Program-made: the position numbers and the translations under genes | Source: Vulcanimicrobiota bacterium | GTDB taxonomy: Bacteria > Vulcanimicrobiota > Vulcanimicrobiia > Vulcanimicrobiales > Vulcanimicrobiaceae | Reading direction: 5' to 3' | Assembly: GCA_019232905.1 (NCBI GenBank) | Contig: JAFANA010000027.1 | Coordinates: forward strand, 1-45,437 | DNA: 45,437 nt | The notes under the pieces: generated by a model | Told to the model about the DNA's origin: nothing | Seen by the model: only the letters and a program-made list of their open reading frames with translations | Database searches by the model: none | Part shown: positions 31,071 to 39,990 of the stretch, one piece after another | Position numbering within the stretch: position 1 is the stretch's first letter | Layout: each line of letters begins with the position of its first letter

Positions 31071-32410
31071 TATCCCGTAAACTCCACGTTCAATACTTCG
31101 CGCGCAATGCGCGTCTTATGGAGCACTTCTTCGTACTCGAACTGCGGATCACTGTCGGCAACGATTCCCGCCGATGCTTGCCAATACGCACGGCCGCCTT
31201 GCACGTGCATGCTTCGCAGCGTAATACATGAATCAAAGTCGCCGTTCCAATTCCAGCGGCCGATGCTTCCGGCATAAAACCCGCGCGTCACCGGTTCGAG
31301 CCCGTCGATGAGTTGCATCGCGCGGACCTTCGGCGTACCCGTCACGGTGCCGGCTGGAAAACCCGCGCGGAAGAGATCGAGCGCATCGCAGTTCGCGCGC
31401 AAGCGGCCGACGACGTCGGAAACAATGTGCATCACGTGGCTGTAGCGTTCAATCTGCAGCAGCTCATCGATCTCGACGCTGCCGTACTCGCATACCACTC
31501 CGAGATCGTTGCGTCCGAGATCGACGAGCATGACGTGCTCGGCGCGTTCTTTCTCATTCGCGAGGAGTTCCGCCGCAATGGCTGCGTCGAGTTCGTCGGT
31601 CGTTCCGCGCGAACGCGTTCCTGCGAGTGGCCGGATGCGCGCCTTTCGTCCTTCGAGCCGTACGAGAAATTCCGGCGAGGCGCCGAGCAATTGTCCGAAT
31701 TCCGTGTCGACATAGAACATGTACGGTGACGGATTGCGACGGCGCAAGGCACGATAGACATCAAACGGCGCGCCTTCGAGTTCCGCATCGAAGCGAATAC
31801 CGAGCTGGAGTTGATAGACGTCACCGTCGTAGATATGACGTTTCACGCGCGCAACCTTATCGAGATACGTTGTGCGATCCATCGTCGCGTTGACGGGTCC
31901 TCGTCCACGCATGGGAACGGCGAGACGAGGCGGGCTCGAGAAAATCGCATCGACGTAGCGTTCGAGCCGCGCATCGATCGCCGCGGCATCGTCGCCGCAT
32001 CCCCACAGCACGAGCGAGTGTGTAAGGTGATCGAAGACGAGCCACGTGCCCGGCACGGCGACGAACGCATCAGGCATCGACGGTACATCGGGACCGCGGC
32101 GCGCGAGATGTGCTATCGGGCGCGCAGCGTCATACGTGAACACGACGAGCGAGCCGCCGAGCTGCGATTCGTCCTCGGGACGGTACGCTCTTAAAAACGC
32201 GCGGATGCGGTCGTACAGGTCGAACGACGCATCGAACGTCGCAGTGGCGAGATAGTCGAGCCCGATAAACGAATAGCGAGAGAGCTTGCCGCCGTGTTCA
32301 ACGCTCTCGAGCAGACACGAGGCACCGGGGGTTGCGACCGCGAGATAAGCGCCGATCGGCGTCAAAACGTCGGCGGGAAGCGTGCGCGTGCGAACGGTGA
32401 GGGGCCCCAA
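31070..32410 (-). CDS. trpE: Anthranilate synthase component I (TrpE-like)
   Basis: 446 residues, chorismate-binding enzyme. PLAGTRSRG has the Ala of anthranilate synthase, where PabB has Lys. RNDLGVVCEYGSV, GTVTGTPKVRAMQLIDGLEP and the C-terminal QASAGIVADSDP complete the active site. LLES at 33-36 is the tryptophan feedback site. Product: anthranilate, for tryptophan. The TTG start at 32410 sits 12 bp after the motE-like stop and no better start is evident; GGGCCC palindromes surround it. It is the first of three aromatic genes embedded in the flagellar operon on the same strand. Confidence 0.92.
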   Translation of the reverse strand: MGPLTVRTRTLPADVLTPIGAYLAVATPGASCLLESVEHGGKLSRYSFIGLDYLATATFDASFDLYDRIRAFLRAYRPEDESQLGGSLVVFTYDAARPIAHLARRGPDVPSMPDAFVAVPGTWLVFDHLTHSLVLWGCGDDAAAIDARLERYVDAIFSSPPRLAVPMRGRGPVNATMDRTTYLDKVARVKRHIYDGDVYQLQLGIRFDAELEGAPFDVYRALRRRNPSPYMFYVDTEFGQLLGASPEFLVRLEGRKARIRPLAGTRSRGTTDELDAAIAAELLANEKERAEHVMLVDLGRNDLGVVCEYGSVEIDELLQIERYSHVMHIVSDVVGRLRANCDALDLFRAGFPAGTVTGTPKVRAMQLIDGLEPVTRGFYAGSIGRWNWNGDFDSCITLRSMHVQGGRAYWQASAGIVADSDPQFEYEEVLHKTRIAREVLNVEFTG

Positions 32411-32422
32411 ATGGGCCCGCGT

Positions 32423-33055
32423 TTACTTTTTCAGCTCCGGATGATCCTGCGTCAGCTTCGCGGCATAGGCCGGGGGAAGCGCATCCAGGATCGCACCGAC
32501 GGCGTCGGGCGACATCAGCGCCATCACGTGTGCGACGTACGGTACGGGCAGCCGCTGAATGACCTTCGCTGCATTCTCCGGTTCCATGTTGCCCCAGAAC
32601 GACGCCGTGCGACGCATATCGGGCGAGGCGCCCGCCGCGAGGTCACTTGCGTCCGCTTGCGCGGACGCGGCGGTTCCGCTCGACGGCGCATTAGCGGGCG
32701 TCGGCTTCGAATTGGCTGCTTGCACCTGTTGCTGCTGCACCTGACCGTTGAGATCGCCGATCTTCTTGTCCTTGGCGCTCGCTTGCGCTTGCAGATCGCC
32801 GACTTGTTTCTGCAGCGCGAGAATCTGCTTGTTCTTCTCGGTGAGCAATTCGTTTTGTGCGGCGAAATTAAACGGTTTAGCGACCGTACCGTAAGCATTA
32901 CCGGATGCGCGCCACACCGGAGCCATGGGTCCGTTTGCGATCACGTTACGCGAGGGTGGCCATGCGAACGCAAAGATGACGAGCGCGACCGCAATAACCG
33001 GCAGAATCAAGCGTTTCCACGGAAAAGGCTTGCGCCGCTGACGCGTGACGATCAC
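32423..33055 (-). CDS. MotE-like flagellar protein (TM, coiled coil, MgtE-N domain)
   Basis: 210 residues. A basic N-terminus and one TM helix (LILPVIAVALVIFAFAW) lead to a coiled coil (NELLTEKNKQILALQKQVGDLQAQ...) and an Ala/Ser/Pro linker. A C-terminal MgtE-N-like domain follows (TASFWGNMEPENAAKVIQRLPVPYVAHVMALMSPDAVGAILDALPP). This layout and the place after fliJ match MotE, a chaperone for MotC and stator-linked protein in other bacteria. GTG start overlapping the fliJ stop (GTGA). Function by analogy only. Confidence 0.8.
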   Translation of the reverse strand: MIVTRQRRKPFPWKRLILPVIAVALVIFAFAWPPSRNVIANGPMAPVWRASGNAYGTVAKPFNFAAQNELLTEKNKQILALQKQVGDLQAQASAKDKKIGDLNGQVQQQQVQAANSKPTPANAPSSGTAASAQADASDLAAGASPDMRRTASFWGNMEPENAAKVIQRLPVPYVAHVMALMSPDAVGAILDALPPAYAAKLTQDHPELKK

Positions 33056-33507
33056 AGGGAACCTCCTAGCGCACCACGCGCGTGTCTACGCGCGTTGTTG
33101 TCATCTAATGCATTCTGTTCTAAGCGTGCCGCTTCGGCGACGTACGCCTCGTGACGGCGATCCTTGAGCTTCTCGACGACCTTGCGTTCTTTACTCGCCG
33201 CGAGTAGATCAGCGCGAGCGCGGTCGAGCGACACGCGCCGCTCCGCGACGACCGCAATCTGAGCGACGATCGTGCGATCGAGAAACGAGAGATGCGCATA
33301 ATGCAGACGCAGTTCTTCCGCGCTTAAATCGCGATGCTCCGTACGCAGGCGCTCTGAGCTCTCGCGAAACTGATCGTTCAGACGCTTGAGTTCGGCTTCC
33401 GCGTCGTCGAGCGCGCGGCGTCGTTGCGCGACGATCTGCTGCTTTTCGTTCTCGACGCGTTGACGCTGATCGAGGACCGGTTGAAGCGTAAAGACGAACT
33501 TCTTCAT
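33052..33507 (-). CDS. fliJ: Flagellar export protein FliJ
   Basis: 151 residues, almost entirely a charged antiparallel coiled coil (FTLQPVLDQRQRVENEKQQIVAQRRRALDDAEAELKRL). FliJ sits in the centre of the FliI ATPase ring and links it to FlhA. ATGA overlap with fliI. Sequence is poorly conserved in general; position and form make the call. Confidence 0.92.
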   Translation of the reverse strand: MKKFVFTLQPVLDQRQRVENEKQQIVAQRRRALDDAEAELKRLNDQFRESSERLRTEHRDLSAEELRLHYAHLSFLDRTIVAQIAVVAERRVSLDRARADLLAASKERKVVEKLKDRRHEAYVAEAARLEQNALDDNNARRHARGALGGSL

Positions 33508-34826
33508 GCGGCACCCATCAGACGGGCGATCGTCGTCTCATAAGAGCTCGTTTCGTAGATGCCTTGCTTGAGGAAATGACGTACGGTTTCGATCTTCGAG
33601 AGCGCGTGATCGACGCGCGGATTGCTTCCCGGAACGTAGGCGCCGATGTTGATGAGATCTTCGGCTTCCCGATACGTCGCCAAAATATCGCGGATCGCGG
33701 AGGCGGCGGAGTAGTGATTGCCGTCGGTTACGTCAGGCATCACACGGCTGACGCTTTGCAAGACATCGATCGCGGGATACTGATTTGCGGAGGCGAGTTG
33801 CCGCGAAAGTACGATGTGTCCGTCGAGAATCGAGCGCACCGCATCCGCCACGGGCTCGTTCATGTCGTCGCCGTCGACGAGGACGGAGAACAATCCGGTA
33901 ATCGTGCCTTTCTCCGACGTTCCCGCACGCTCCAAGAGTTTTGGCAGCAAGGCAAAGACGGACGGCGTATAGCCGCGCGTCGTCGTCGGCTCGCCGATGG
34001 CAAGACCGACTTCGCGTTGCGCCATTGCAAAGCGCGTCACGGAATCCATCATGAACATTACGTCGAGGCCTTGATCGCGGAAATGTTCGGCGATCGTCAT
34101 CGCGACAAAGGCTGCCTTGATGCGCACGAGTGCCGGCTGATCGCTGGTCGATACGACGACGACGCTGCGGCGCAAGCCTTCTTCACCTAAATCGCGCTCG
34201 ATGAAGTCGCGCACTTCCTTACCGCGTTCGCCCACGAGCGCAATGACGTTCACGTCAGCCGCGGTGTTGCGCGCGATCATGCCGAGGATCGTCGATTTTC
34301 CGACGCCCGAGCCCGCAAAGACGCCGACGCGTTGACCTTTGCCGCACGTCAGCATGCCGTCGATCGCGCGAATACCGAGCGACAGCGGCTCGGTCACGCG
34401 GCGGCGCGAAAGCGGCGGAGGCGGCGGAGCCGTAATCACGGCGCGGTTGTCGGCGACGATCGTGCCTTTGCCGTCGATCGGCCGGCCCAAACCATTGAGC
34501 ACGCGCCCGAGCAAGTGATCGGTGACACCGATTTCGAGCGGCGCGCCGTGCGCGACGACGTCACTGCCGGCGCCGATGCCTTCGAGGTCGCCGAGCGGCA
34601 TGATCAAGACTTTGTTGTCACGGAAGCCGACGACTTCGGCGAGGACGGGTTCGGCCGTGCGTTTATACGAAATCTCGCACGTTTCGCCGACGGCCATATT
34701 TGGACCGAGGCTTTCGATAACGACGCCGATGACTTGGCGAACTTTGCCGTACTGGCGAACGAGATCCGCGCCGCGTAAGACCTCGAGATACGGTTCTGCG
34801 GAAAATGCGTGCGTGTCGAGCGCCAT
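33504..34826 (-). CDS. fliI: Flagellum-specific ATPase FliI
   Basis: 440 residues from the ATG at 34826, which lies 1 bp after the fliH stop. F1-beta-like ATPase that energises flagellar type III export. Walker A GSGVGKST at 172-179; Walker B region LDVMFMMDSVTRFAMAQREVGLAIGEPTTTRGYTPSVFALLP; the C-terminal helical domain reaches FliJ. Longer upstream frames overlap fliH and have no homology. Normal length. Confidence 0.98.
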   Translation of the reverse strand: MALDTHAFSAEPYLEVLRGADLVRQYGKVRQVIGVVIESLGPNMAVGETCEISYKRTAEPVLAEVVGFRDNKVLIMPLGDLEGIGAGSDVVAHGAPLEIGVTDHLLGRVLNGLGRPIDGKGTIVADNRAVITAPPPPPLSRRRVTEPLSLGIRAIDGMLTCGKGQRVGVFAGSGVGKSTILGMIARNTAADVNVIALVGERGKEVRDFIERDLGEEGLRRSVVVVSTSDQPALVRIKAAFVAMTIAEHFRDQGLDVMFMMDSVTRFAMAQREVGLAIGEPTTTRGYTPSVFALLPKLLERAGTSEKGTITGLFSVLVDGDDMNEPVADAVRSILDGHIVLSRQLASANQYPAIDVLQSVSRVMPDVTDGNHYSAASAIRDILATYREAEDLINIGAYVPGSNPRVDHALSKIETVRHFLKQGIYETSSYETTIARLMGAA

Positions 34827-34827
34827 C

Positions 34828-35724
34828 TTACACCGTCGGTGGAATGAGCGCGTCGCGTTCTTCGGGTGTATCGAGCGCAAGCGCTTCCTCGGTCAGAATC
34901 GCGCGCTTGGCTTCCCGCAATTGTGTCGAAATCTTCGCATCGATCGTCCCGGCGTCGGTCTCGACGATCACGCCGCCGCGGTCAACCCGTTGATCTTCGA
35001 CGACGCGCAAGTGTTCGACATCGCTCGCCGCGACGATCGAGTCACGGTATTGACGAATCGTTTCGTGGTCCGCGGGGTTCACGCGCAGCGTCACCACTTC
35101 GCGACTGACCAGACGCGTCAATGCCGCACGCACGTTTTCCACGACGACCTGACGATTGTTCGCGACCTCGGTGTGCACGACCCGTTCGGCAATCGCCATC
35201 GCGAGACGAACGAGTTCGGGTTCGGAACTCGCGATCACCGCTTCGCGTTGGGCGCGCACGCTTTCGATGAGTTCGCGCATCGTCTTGATGACGGGATCCA
35301 GCTCGTCGGTTGCGGCTCTGTGGCCTTCGTCGAAACCTTCTTGATGGCCGTTGGCGCGCGCTTCTTCTTCGATCTGCGCAACGCGGGCTTCCGCCGATCT
35401 GACCAAGTCGAGTGCGGTCGACTCCGCCTGTTTCAGCAGCGTTTCCGCATCGGCAGCCGCGCGGTCAACGATCGCCTCGGCATCCGCGCGCAGCCGTTCC
35501 CAATCGATCTGGGGCGCCGCTTCTACGACGGGTTCCGGTTCCGGCGTGTGAACGCCGTTCGAGTAGCCGTTGGTCGAGCCGTTCGCCGGCGGCACGAAAC
35601 GCGCAGCCGCAAACGCCTCATCGAACTCACCGACCGGCGGCGCAGGCGACACCGTGTCCATGACAGGCACGCCGACAACATACTTCTGTTCGACGAAGCG
35701 TGCGGCTTTGACGACTTTGCCCAT
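34828..35724 (-). CDS. fliH: Flagellar assembly protein FliH
   Basis: 298 residues. FliH dimers hold FliI at the C-ring. The N-terminal part is Pro/Gly/Asn-rich; the middle is a long Ala/Glu coiled coil (ADAETLLKQAESTALDLVRSAEARVAQIEEEARANGHQEG); the C-terminal FliH/V-ATPase-E-like domain runs from LVRLAMAIAERVVHTEVANN to the end. Lies 9 bp after fliG in the standard fliF-G-H-I-J order. Confidence 0.93.
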   Translation of the reverse strand: MGKVVKAARFVEQKYVVGVPVMDTVSPAPPVGEFDEAFAAARFVPPANGSTNGYSNGVHTPEPEPVVEAAPQIDWERLRADAEAIVDRAAADAETLLKQAESTALDLVRSAEARVAQIEEEARANGHQEGFDEGHRAATDELDPVIKTMRELIESVRAQREAVIASSEPELVRLAMAIAERVVHTEVANNRQVVVENVRAALTRLVSREVVTLRVNPADHETIRQYRDSIVAASDVEHLRVVEDQRVDRGGVIVETDAGTIDAKISTQLREAKRAILTEEALALDTPEERDALIPPTV

Positions 35725-35733
35725 TGGTAGCTC

Positions 35734-36825
35734 TTAGACGAGCCGTTCGTCTTTCGCGCCGCGGGCGATCACGATTTGACCGTTTTCTTCCAGCGTGCGA
35801 ACGACGTCGACGATCTGCTGTTGCGCTTTGCCGACGTCGCGCATGCGCGTCGGTCCGAGCAACTCGATCTCTTCCTTGAGCATGACGGCCGCGCGCGACG
35901 ACATGTTCTTGTACACGCGCTGCAGCAGTTCTTCGTTGGCGACTTTGAGTGCGAGCGCGAGATCCTTGCCTTCCACTTCCTTGAGGATGCGCTGGATCGA
36001 GCGATCGTCGAGGTTGATGATGTCCTCGAAGACGAACAGCAGATTTTTGACTTCTTGCGCGAGTTCCGGATCGCGCTTCGCTAAACCGTCGAGAATGTTC
36101 TTCTCGGTCTCGCGATCGACGAAGTTCATCACGTTTGCGAGCGACTGCACGCCGCCGGCCTTTGCGAAGTCGGCGCCGCTGACGAGGAGCCGTCGTCCGA
36201 GCAATTCATCGAGCTGCTCGAGCACTTCCGGCGCGGTCTTCTGCAGAATGGCGATACGCATCGCCACTTCCGCCTGGAGATCGGGCGCCAGTGCGGATAA
36301 CACCGCGCCTGCCTGTTCCGCCGCCATATAGACGAGGATGAGCGCAATTGTCTGCGGGTGTTCGTCTTGAATGAACTGGAGCAGTTGCGCCGGTTCGGTC
36401 TTCTTGATGAGCTCGAGCGGGTTGCCGTGCTTGAGCGCCGCAAAGAGCCGCGACGTCATGTCGTCGGCTTGGCCCGCGCCGAAGCTGCGTTCCAGAATCT
36501 CCTTGGCGTACTCGATGCCGCCTTCGTTGATGTACTTGAGCGCGATCGCGCGTTGATACGCCTCTTGAATGACGGCGTCGCGCTTCTCGATCGGAACCGT
36601 CGTGATCTTCGCGATCTCGAGGACGATGCGTTCGACTTCGTCCTGACGCAAGAACTTGAAGATCGTCGCCGAGAGCTCGAGGCCGAGCGTGATCAATAAG
36701 ATCGCCGCTTTTTCCGGACCGGAGATCTCGATTTGCGGTTGGTCCGGAAGCATGCCGAACGGCGGCTCCGGCATCGATCCGAAGTCGGAGAGATTGACGA
36801 TCGGCGATTCCATTTCGAAGTTCAT
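35734..36825 (-). CDS. fliG: Flagellar motor switch protein FliG
   Basis: 363 residues. The N-terminal domain (GPEKAAILLITLGLELSATIFKFLRQDEVERIVLEIAKI) binds FliF, the middle domain (EHPQTIALILVYM) binds FliM, and the C-terminal charged helix (LDDRSIQRILKEVEGKDLALALK) is pushed by MotA. About 30 extra N-terminal residues precede the usual start; internal starts exist. The ATG is directly next to the fliF stop. Confidence 0.97.
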   Translation of the reverse strand: MNFEMESPIVNLSDFGSMPEPPFGMLPDQPQIEISGPEKAAILLITLGLELSATIFKFLRQDEVERIVLEIAKITTVPIEKRDAVIQEAYQRAIALKYINEGGIEYAKEILERSFGAGQADDMTSRLFAALKHGNPLELIKKTEPAQLLQFIQDEHPQTIALILVYMAAEQAGAVLSALAPDLQAEVAMRIAILQKTAPEVLEQLDELLGRRLLVSGADFAKAGGVQSLANVMNFVDRETEKNILDGLAKRDPELAQEVKNLLFVFEDIINLDDRSIQRILKEVEGKDLALALKVANEELLQRVYKNMSSRAAVMLKEEIELLGPTRMRDVGKAQQQIVDVVRTLEENGQIVIARGAKDERLV

Positions 36826-38517
36826 CTATTCCGCCAGCCAGAGTTTGACGAGTTTCGCAATCGAATCCGGGTTCTCTTGAGCGACCGTCGTGACGTATTC
36901 GATCATCTGCTCGCGCGTCAGATCGGCAGCGGAACGAATCGGAGCGGCGACTCCCGGTGCGCCCTCCAGAATCGGATGTTCTTCGAACGGCGGCAGCTCT
37001 TCGGCGAGCGACGTATCGAAGGACGGCAGCTCCATGCTCGGCGTGAACTGCTTGCGGCGCGAACGCATCGCGAGCAGACCGATACCGGCGAGGGCCGCGA
37101 TACCGCCGACCACAATCAACGCCCAGATCGGGATACCGAGAACCGTCGTCGTGACCGAAGACGGCGCACCGCTCGTCGTTACCGACGGATTGAACGGAAT
37201 CGCTTCAACGGAGACTTGATCGCCTTGCGCGAGATTCAAATCTGCCGCGGCGATGACGATGTTGCGAATCTGTTGGACGTTCGCCGGCGTCAGCTGATAC
37301 GTTTGCGCGTTCGCGGCGCCGACGGGCAACGGCGTACCGTTGGGTCCGGTTGCAGGCTGTGCGGAAGAGTCAACGATCACGGCAACGCTGGTCTGCAGCA
37401 CTTTGCCGGGCGCATTGATATGCTTGATGTTCTGCTCGGAGATGTCGTAGTTCGTCGTCGCCTTCGAGCGATTGTAGCGGCCGTTTGCGGTCTGCTGCGC
37501 CGGCGCCTGATAGGTGCCGATGTTCGACGTCGTGCCGGGAACGCCGATTGCCGGGTTGCGAGCCGGCTGCGTTCCGTTATAGGACTCGCGCTCCGTCTGT
37601 TGCGAGAGCACCGTGCCTTGCGGCGAGTAGACTTTGCTCTCCGACGTTTGCGCGTCGAAATCCATCTTGGTCGAAACGCGTGCAATGGCGCGTTTCTTGC
37701 CGAGGGTATCGTCGAGCATCGACTGTACGCTCTGCTGCAACGCCGACTCGTAGTGCTCTTTGGCAAGGAGTTGTTCTTGCGTGAGCTTCAGCGCGTCGGC
37801 ACTCGTTCCGTCGTTGCCGTCGCCGGCAGGTCCCGAGCCGGGAAGCAGAATCTGACCGTCTTGATTGACGATCGTAACATTTTCGGGTTTCAGGCCGGCA
37901 ACGGCGCCCGAAACGAGCGACGTAATGCCTTTGACTTGATCCGGTGAGAGCGATTGCCCCGGCTTCGTTTTAATGGCGACCGAGGCCGTCGTCGGCTCTT
38001 GCGTCGATGTGTACAGCGACTGATCGGGCGTCGCGATATTCACGCGCGACGACTCGACGGGATCGAGCCCGTTGATCGTACGCTGCAGCTCGCCCTCGAT
38101 GGCACGCGTCTTGGCGATCTTCTCTTGGAAGTCGGTCATGCCAAAGTTCGTGCGGTCGAATAATTCGTACCCGGTGCCGCCGCCCTTGATCATATTCGAT
38201 CCGGCGATGGCCACGCGTTCGTCGCTCACGTACTGCTCGGGAACCGAAACGGTCTTCCCGTCAGTCGAGAGGTGATAAGGAACCTTGTCGTCCTTAAGCT
38301 TCTGCGTTACCGCGGCCGCGTCGTCGGAGGAGAGATTCGAAAAGAGTGTGTCATAAGCAGGCTGGCGTCCGAATTCGAGCCATCCCAGAGCGAGAATGCC
38401 CAGGAGTAACACGGAAACGCCGAGCACCGAAATGATCCGCGTCTGGCGATTTTGGCTTTGCCAAATCTGCTGCAGGCGCGCCGTGATGCCCGACAAGATC
38501 GATGTAAAACGATCCAA
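36826..38517 (-). CDS. fliF: Flagellar MS-ring protein FliF
   Basis: 563 residues. An N-terminal TM helix (ISVLGVSVLLLGILALGWLEF) leads to YscJ/FliF ring-building motifs (KIAKTRAIEGELQRTINGLDPVESSRVNIATPDQS) and a second TM helix (ALIVVGGIAALAGIGLLAM). The C-terminal tail ending IAKLVKLWLAE binds FliG. It is the first gene of the motility block; the usual upstream flgB-flgC-fliE are not in the window, and purA lies upstream instead. A sigma-28-like promoter is visible before it. Confidence 0.97.
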   Translation of the reverse strand: MDRFTSILSGITARLQQIWQSQNRQTRIISVLGVSVLLLGILALGWLEFGRQPAYDTLFSNLSSDDAAAVTQKLKDDKVPYHLSTDGKTVSVPEQYVSDERVAIAGSNMIKGGGTGYELFDRTNFGMTDFQEKIAKTRAIEGELQRTINGLDPVESSRVNIATPDQSLYTSTQEPTTASVAIKTKPGQSLSPDQVKGITSLVSGAVAGLKPENVTIVNQDGQILLPGSGPAGDGNDGTSADALKLTQEQLLAKEHYESALQQSVQSMLDDTLGKKRAIARVSTKMDFDAQTSESKVYSPQGTVLSQQTERESYNGTQPARNPAIGVPGTTSNIGTYQAPAQQTANGRYNRSKATTNYDISEQNIKHINAPGKVLQTSVAVIVDSSAQPATGPNGTPLPVGAANAQTYQLTPANVQQIRNIVIAAADLNLAQGDQVSVEAIPFNPSVTTSGAPSSVTTTVLGIPIWALIVVGGIAALAGIGLLAMRSRRKQFTPSMELPSFDTSLAEELPPFEEHPILEGAPGVAAPIRSAADLTREQMIEYVTTVAQENPDSIAKLVKLWLAE

Positions 38518-38619
38518 GATCTACCTTAAATTCTCCGAGCCGACCTTGGCCTGCAGCGCTGGACGTCCATGTCCAACGAGGCGTAGCCTGTTGCATTAGC
38601 CAGCAGACTACTATCCCGA

Positions 38620-38646
38620 ATATCGGTCACGGCATCAATCGCTTTA
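38620..38646 (-). promoter_or_regulatory. Candidate sigma-28 (FliA/SigD) promoter before fliF
   Basis: On the minus strand TAAA (38646-38643), exactly 15 bp, then ACCGATAT (38627-38620). The flagellar sigma-28 consensus is TAAA-N15-GCCGATAA; six of eight -10 bases and the spacing fit. It lies about 103 bp before the fliF ATG. The remaining purA-fliF gap (38518-38619) holds a small palindrome TGGAC/GTCCA and no gene. Confidence 0.6.
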
Positions 38647-38691
38647 ACGAGGGTTGCCTACTTACGCGAAAAATTCACGAACCGTTGCCCC

Positions 38692-39942
38692 TCAACGAGC
38701 GAGTTGCGACCGTTCCCGTCCTACCGACACCAATTCGACCGGCATGCTTAGTAACTCTTCTATTCGGGCGATATATCGCCGGGCTGCTTTCGGCAAGTCG
38801 CGAATCGAACGAATTTCCGAAATCGCTTCCGTCCAACCGTCCATCTCCTCGACGATCACCTGGAGATCGGGCGCGCCGGCATCCGCGAAGTCGACAGGCT
38901 TCCCTTTTACTCGATAGTCGGTCACGATGCCGATGCGTTCGAAGCCGCTCAACACGTCGAGTTTCGTTACGGCCAGTGCTGAAAGGCCGTTGAGCCGTAC
39001 GGCGTACCGTCCGGCAACGGCATCGAACCATCCGCAACGGCGCGGACGTCCGGTTACCGTACCGAACTCTCCGCCCGCCGCGCGCAACCGCTCTCCGGTT
39101 GCATCGTGCAGCTCCGAAGGAAACGGCCCCGCGCCGACGCGCGTGCAGTATGCTTTGACGACGCCGATGACGCGGCTGACGGCCGTCGGTCCGATGCCGA
39201 GTCCCGTGCACGCGCCACCCGCAATCGTGTGTGAACTCGTGACGTACGGATACGTCCCGTATCCAACATCTAACAGCGAACCTTGCGCGCCTTCAATTAA
39301 CACACGCTTATCGCGCTCTAACTTTTCATGAATGTACGAAACGCCGTCGACTACGTGCGGTGCGAGACGAGCGGCCGAATCGAGCGTCTGCGCGACGAGA
39401 TCCGCTTCACCCGGCAACGCTTCGCCGTCGAGCGACGCCACGCGATTCAAGTTCGCGCGAATCTTGTCGGCGAGCGCCTCGGGCCGCCGTAAATCGGCAA
39501 ACGTGATGCCGCTGCGCGCGACCTTATCGACATACGCCGGTCCGATGCCGCGCCCGGTCGTTCCGATCGCTCCGCTGCCGCGCGCGCGTTCGCTCGCACG
39601 ATCCGCCGCACCATGATACGGAAACACAATGTGCGCGCGATCGGAAACCTTCACGCGCGAAACATCGATTCCGATGGCGGCAAGCCGATCCAACTCGTCG
39701 AGCAGGCCGGCTAGGCTTATGACGGTTCCACCGCCGATAAACAATTCTACATGCGGATTTAACACGCCGGAGGGAACGATGCGTAGCGCGATGTCGGTGT
39801 CGCGAACCTTGATCTGATGCCCAGCATTGTCGCCGCCGCCAAACCGCACGACGACATCGTACTCCTGCGCATATAAATCAACGATGCGCCCCTTACCCTC
39901 ATCGCCCCACTGAATCCCGACAACAATATCCGCCTTGCTCAT
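38692..39942 (-). CDS. purA: Adenylosuccinate synthetase
   Basis: 416 residues from the ATG at 39942. Joins IMP and aspartate using GTP, the first step to AMP. VVGIQWGDEGKGRIVDL is the GTP/IMP loop; GGDNAGHQI holds the catalytic His (usual text is GGNNAGHTV, so Asp replaces an Asn here); TTGRGIGPAYVDKVARSG, GAQGSLLDVGYGTYPYVTSSHT and TGRPRRCGWFD complete the site. An upstream in-frame start at 39966 is possible but lacks family support. Neighbour hpt is also a purine gene. Confidence 0.98.
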   Translation of the reverse strand: MSKADIVVGIQWGDEGKGRIVDLYAQEYDVVVRFGGGDNAGHQIKVRDTDIALRIVPSGVLNPHVELFIGGGTVISLAGLLDELDRLAAIGIDVSRVKVSDRAHIVFPYHGAADRASERARGSGAIGTTGRGIGPAYVDKVARSGITFADLRRPEALADKIRANLNRVASLDGEALPGEADLVAQTLDSAARLAPHVVDGVSYIHEKLERDKRVLIEGAQGSLLDVGYGTYPYVTSSHTIAGGACTGLGIGPTAVSRVIGVVKAYCTRVGAGPFPSELHDATGERLRAAGGEFGTVTGRPRRCGWFDAVAGRYAVRLNGLSALAVTKLDVLSGFERIGIVTDYRVKGKPVDFADAGAPDLQVIVEEMDGWTEAISEIRSIRDLPKAARRYIARIEELLSMPVELVSVGRERSQLAR

Positions 39943-39990
39943 AACGCCTGGTGGATACGTCGGCAACGCACGAGGGCCTCCGCTACGCGG

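Noticed and set aside
31070-32410. PabB (aminodeoxychorismate synthase)
   Set aside because: The active-site text is PLAGT rather than PIKGT, and an LLES feedback motif is present, favouring anthranilate synthase.
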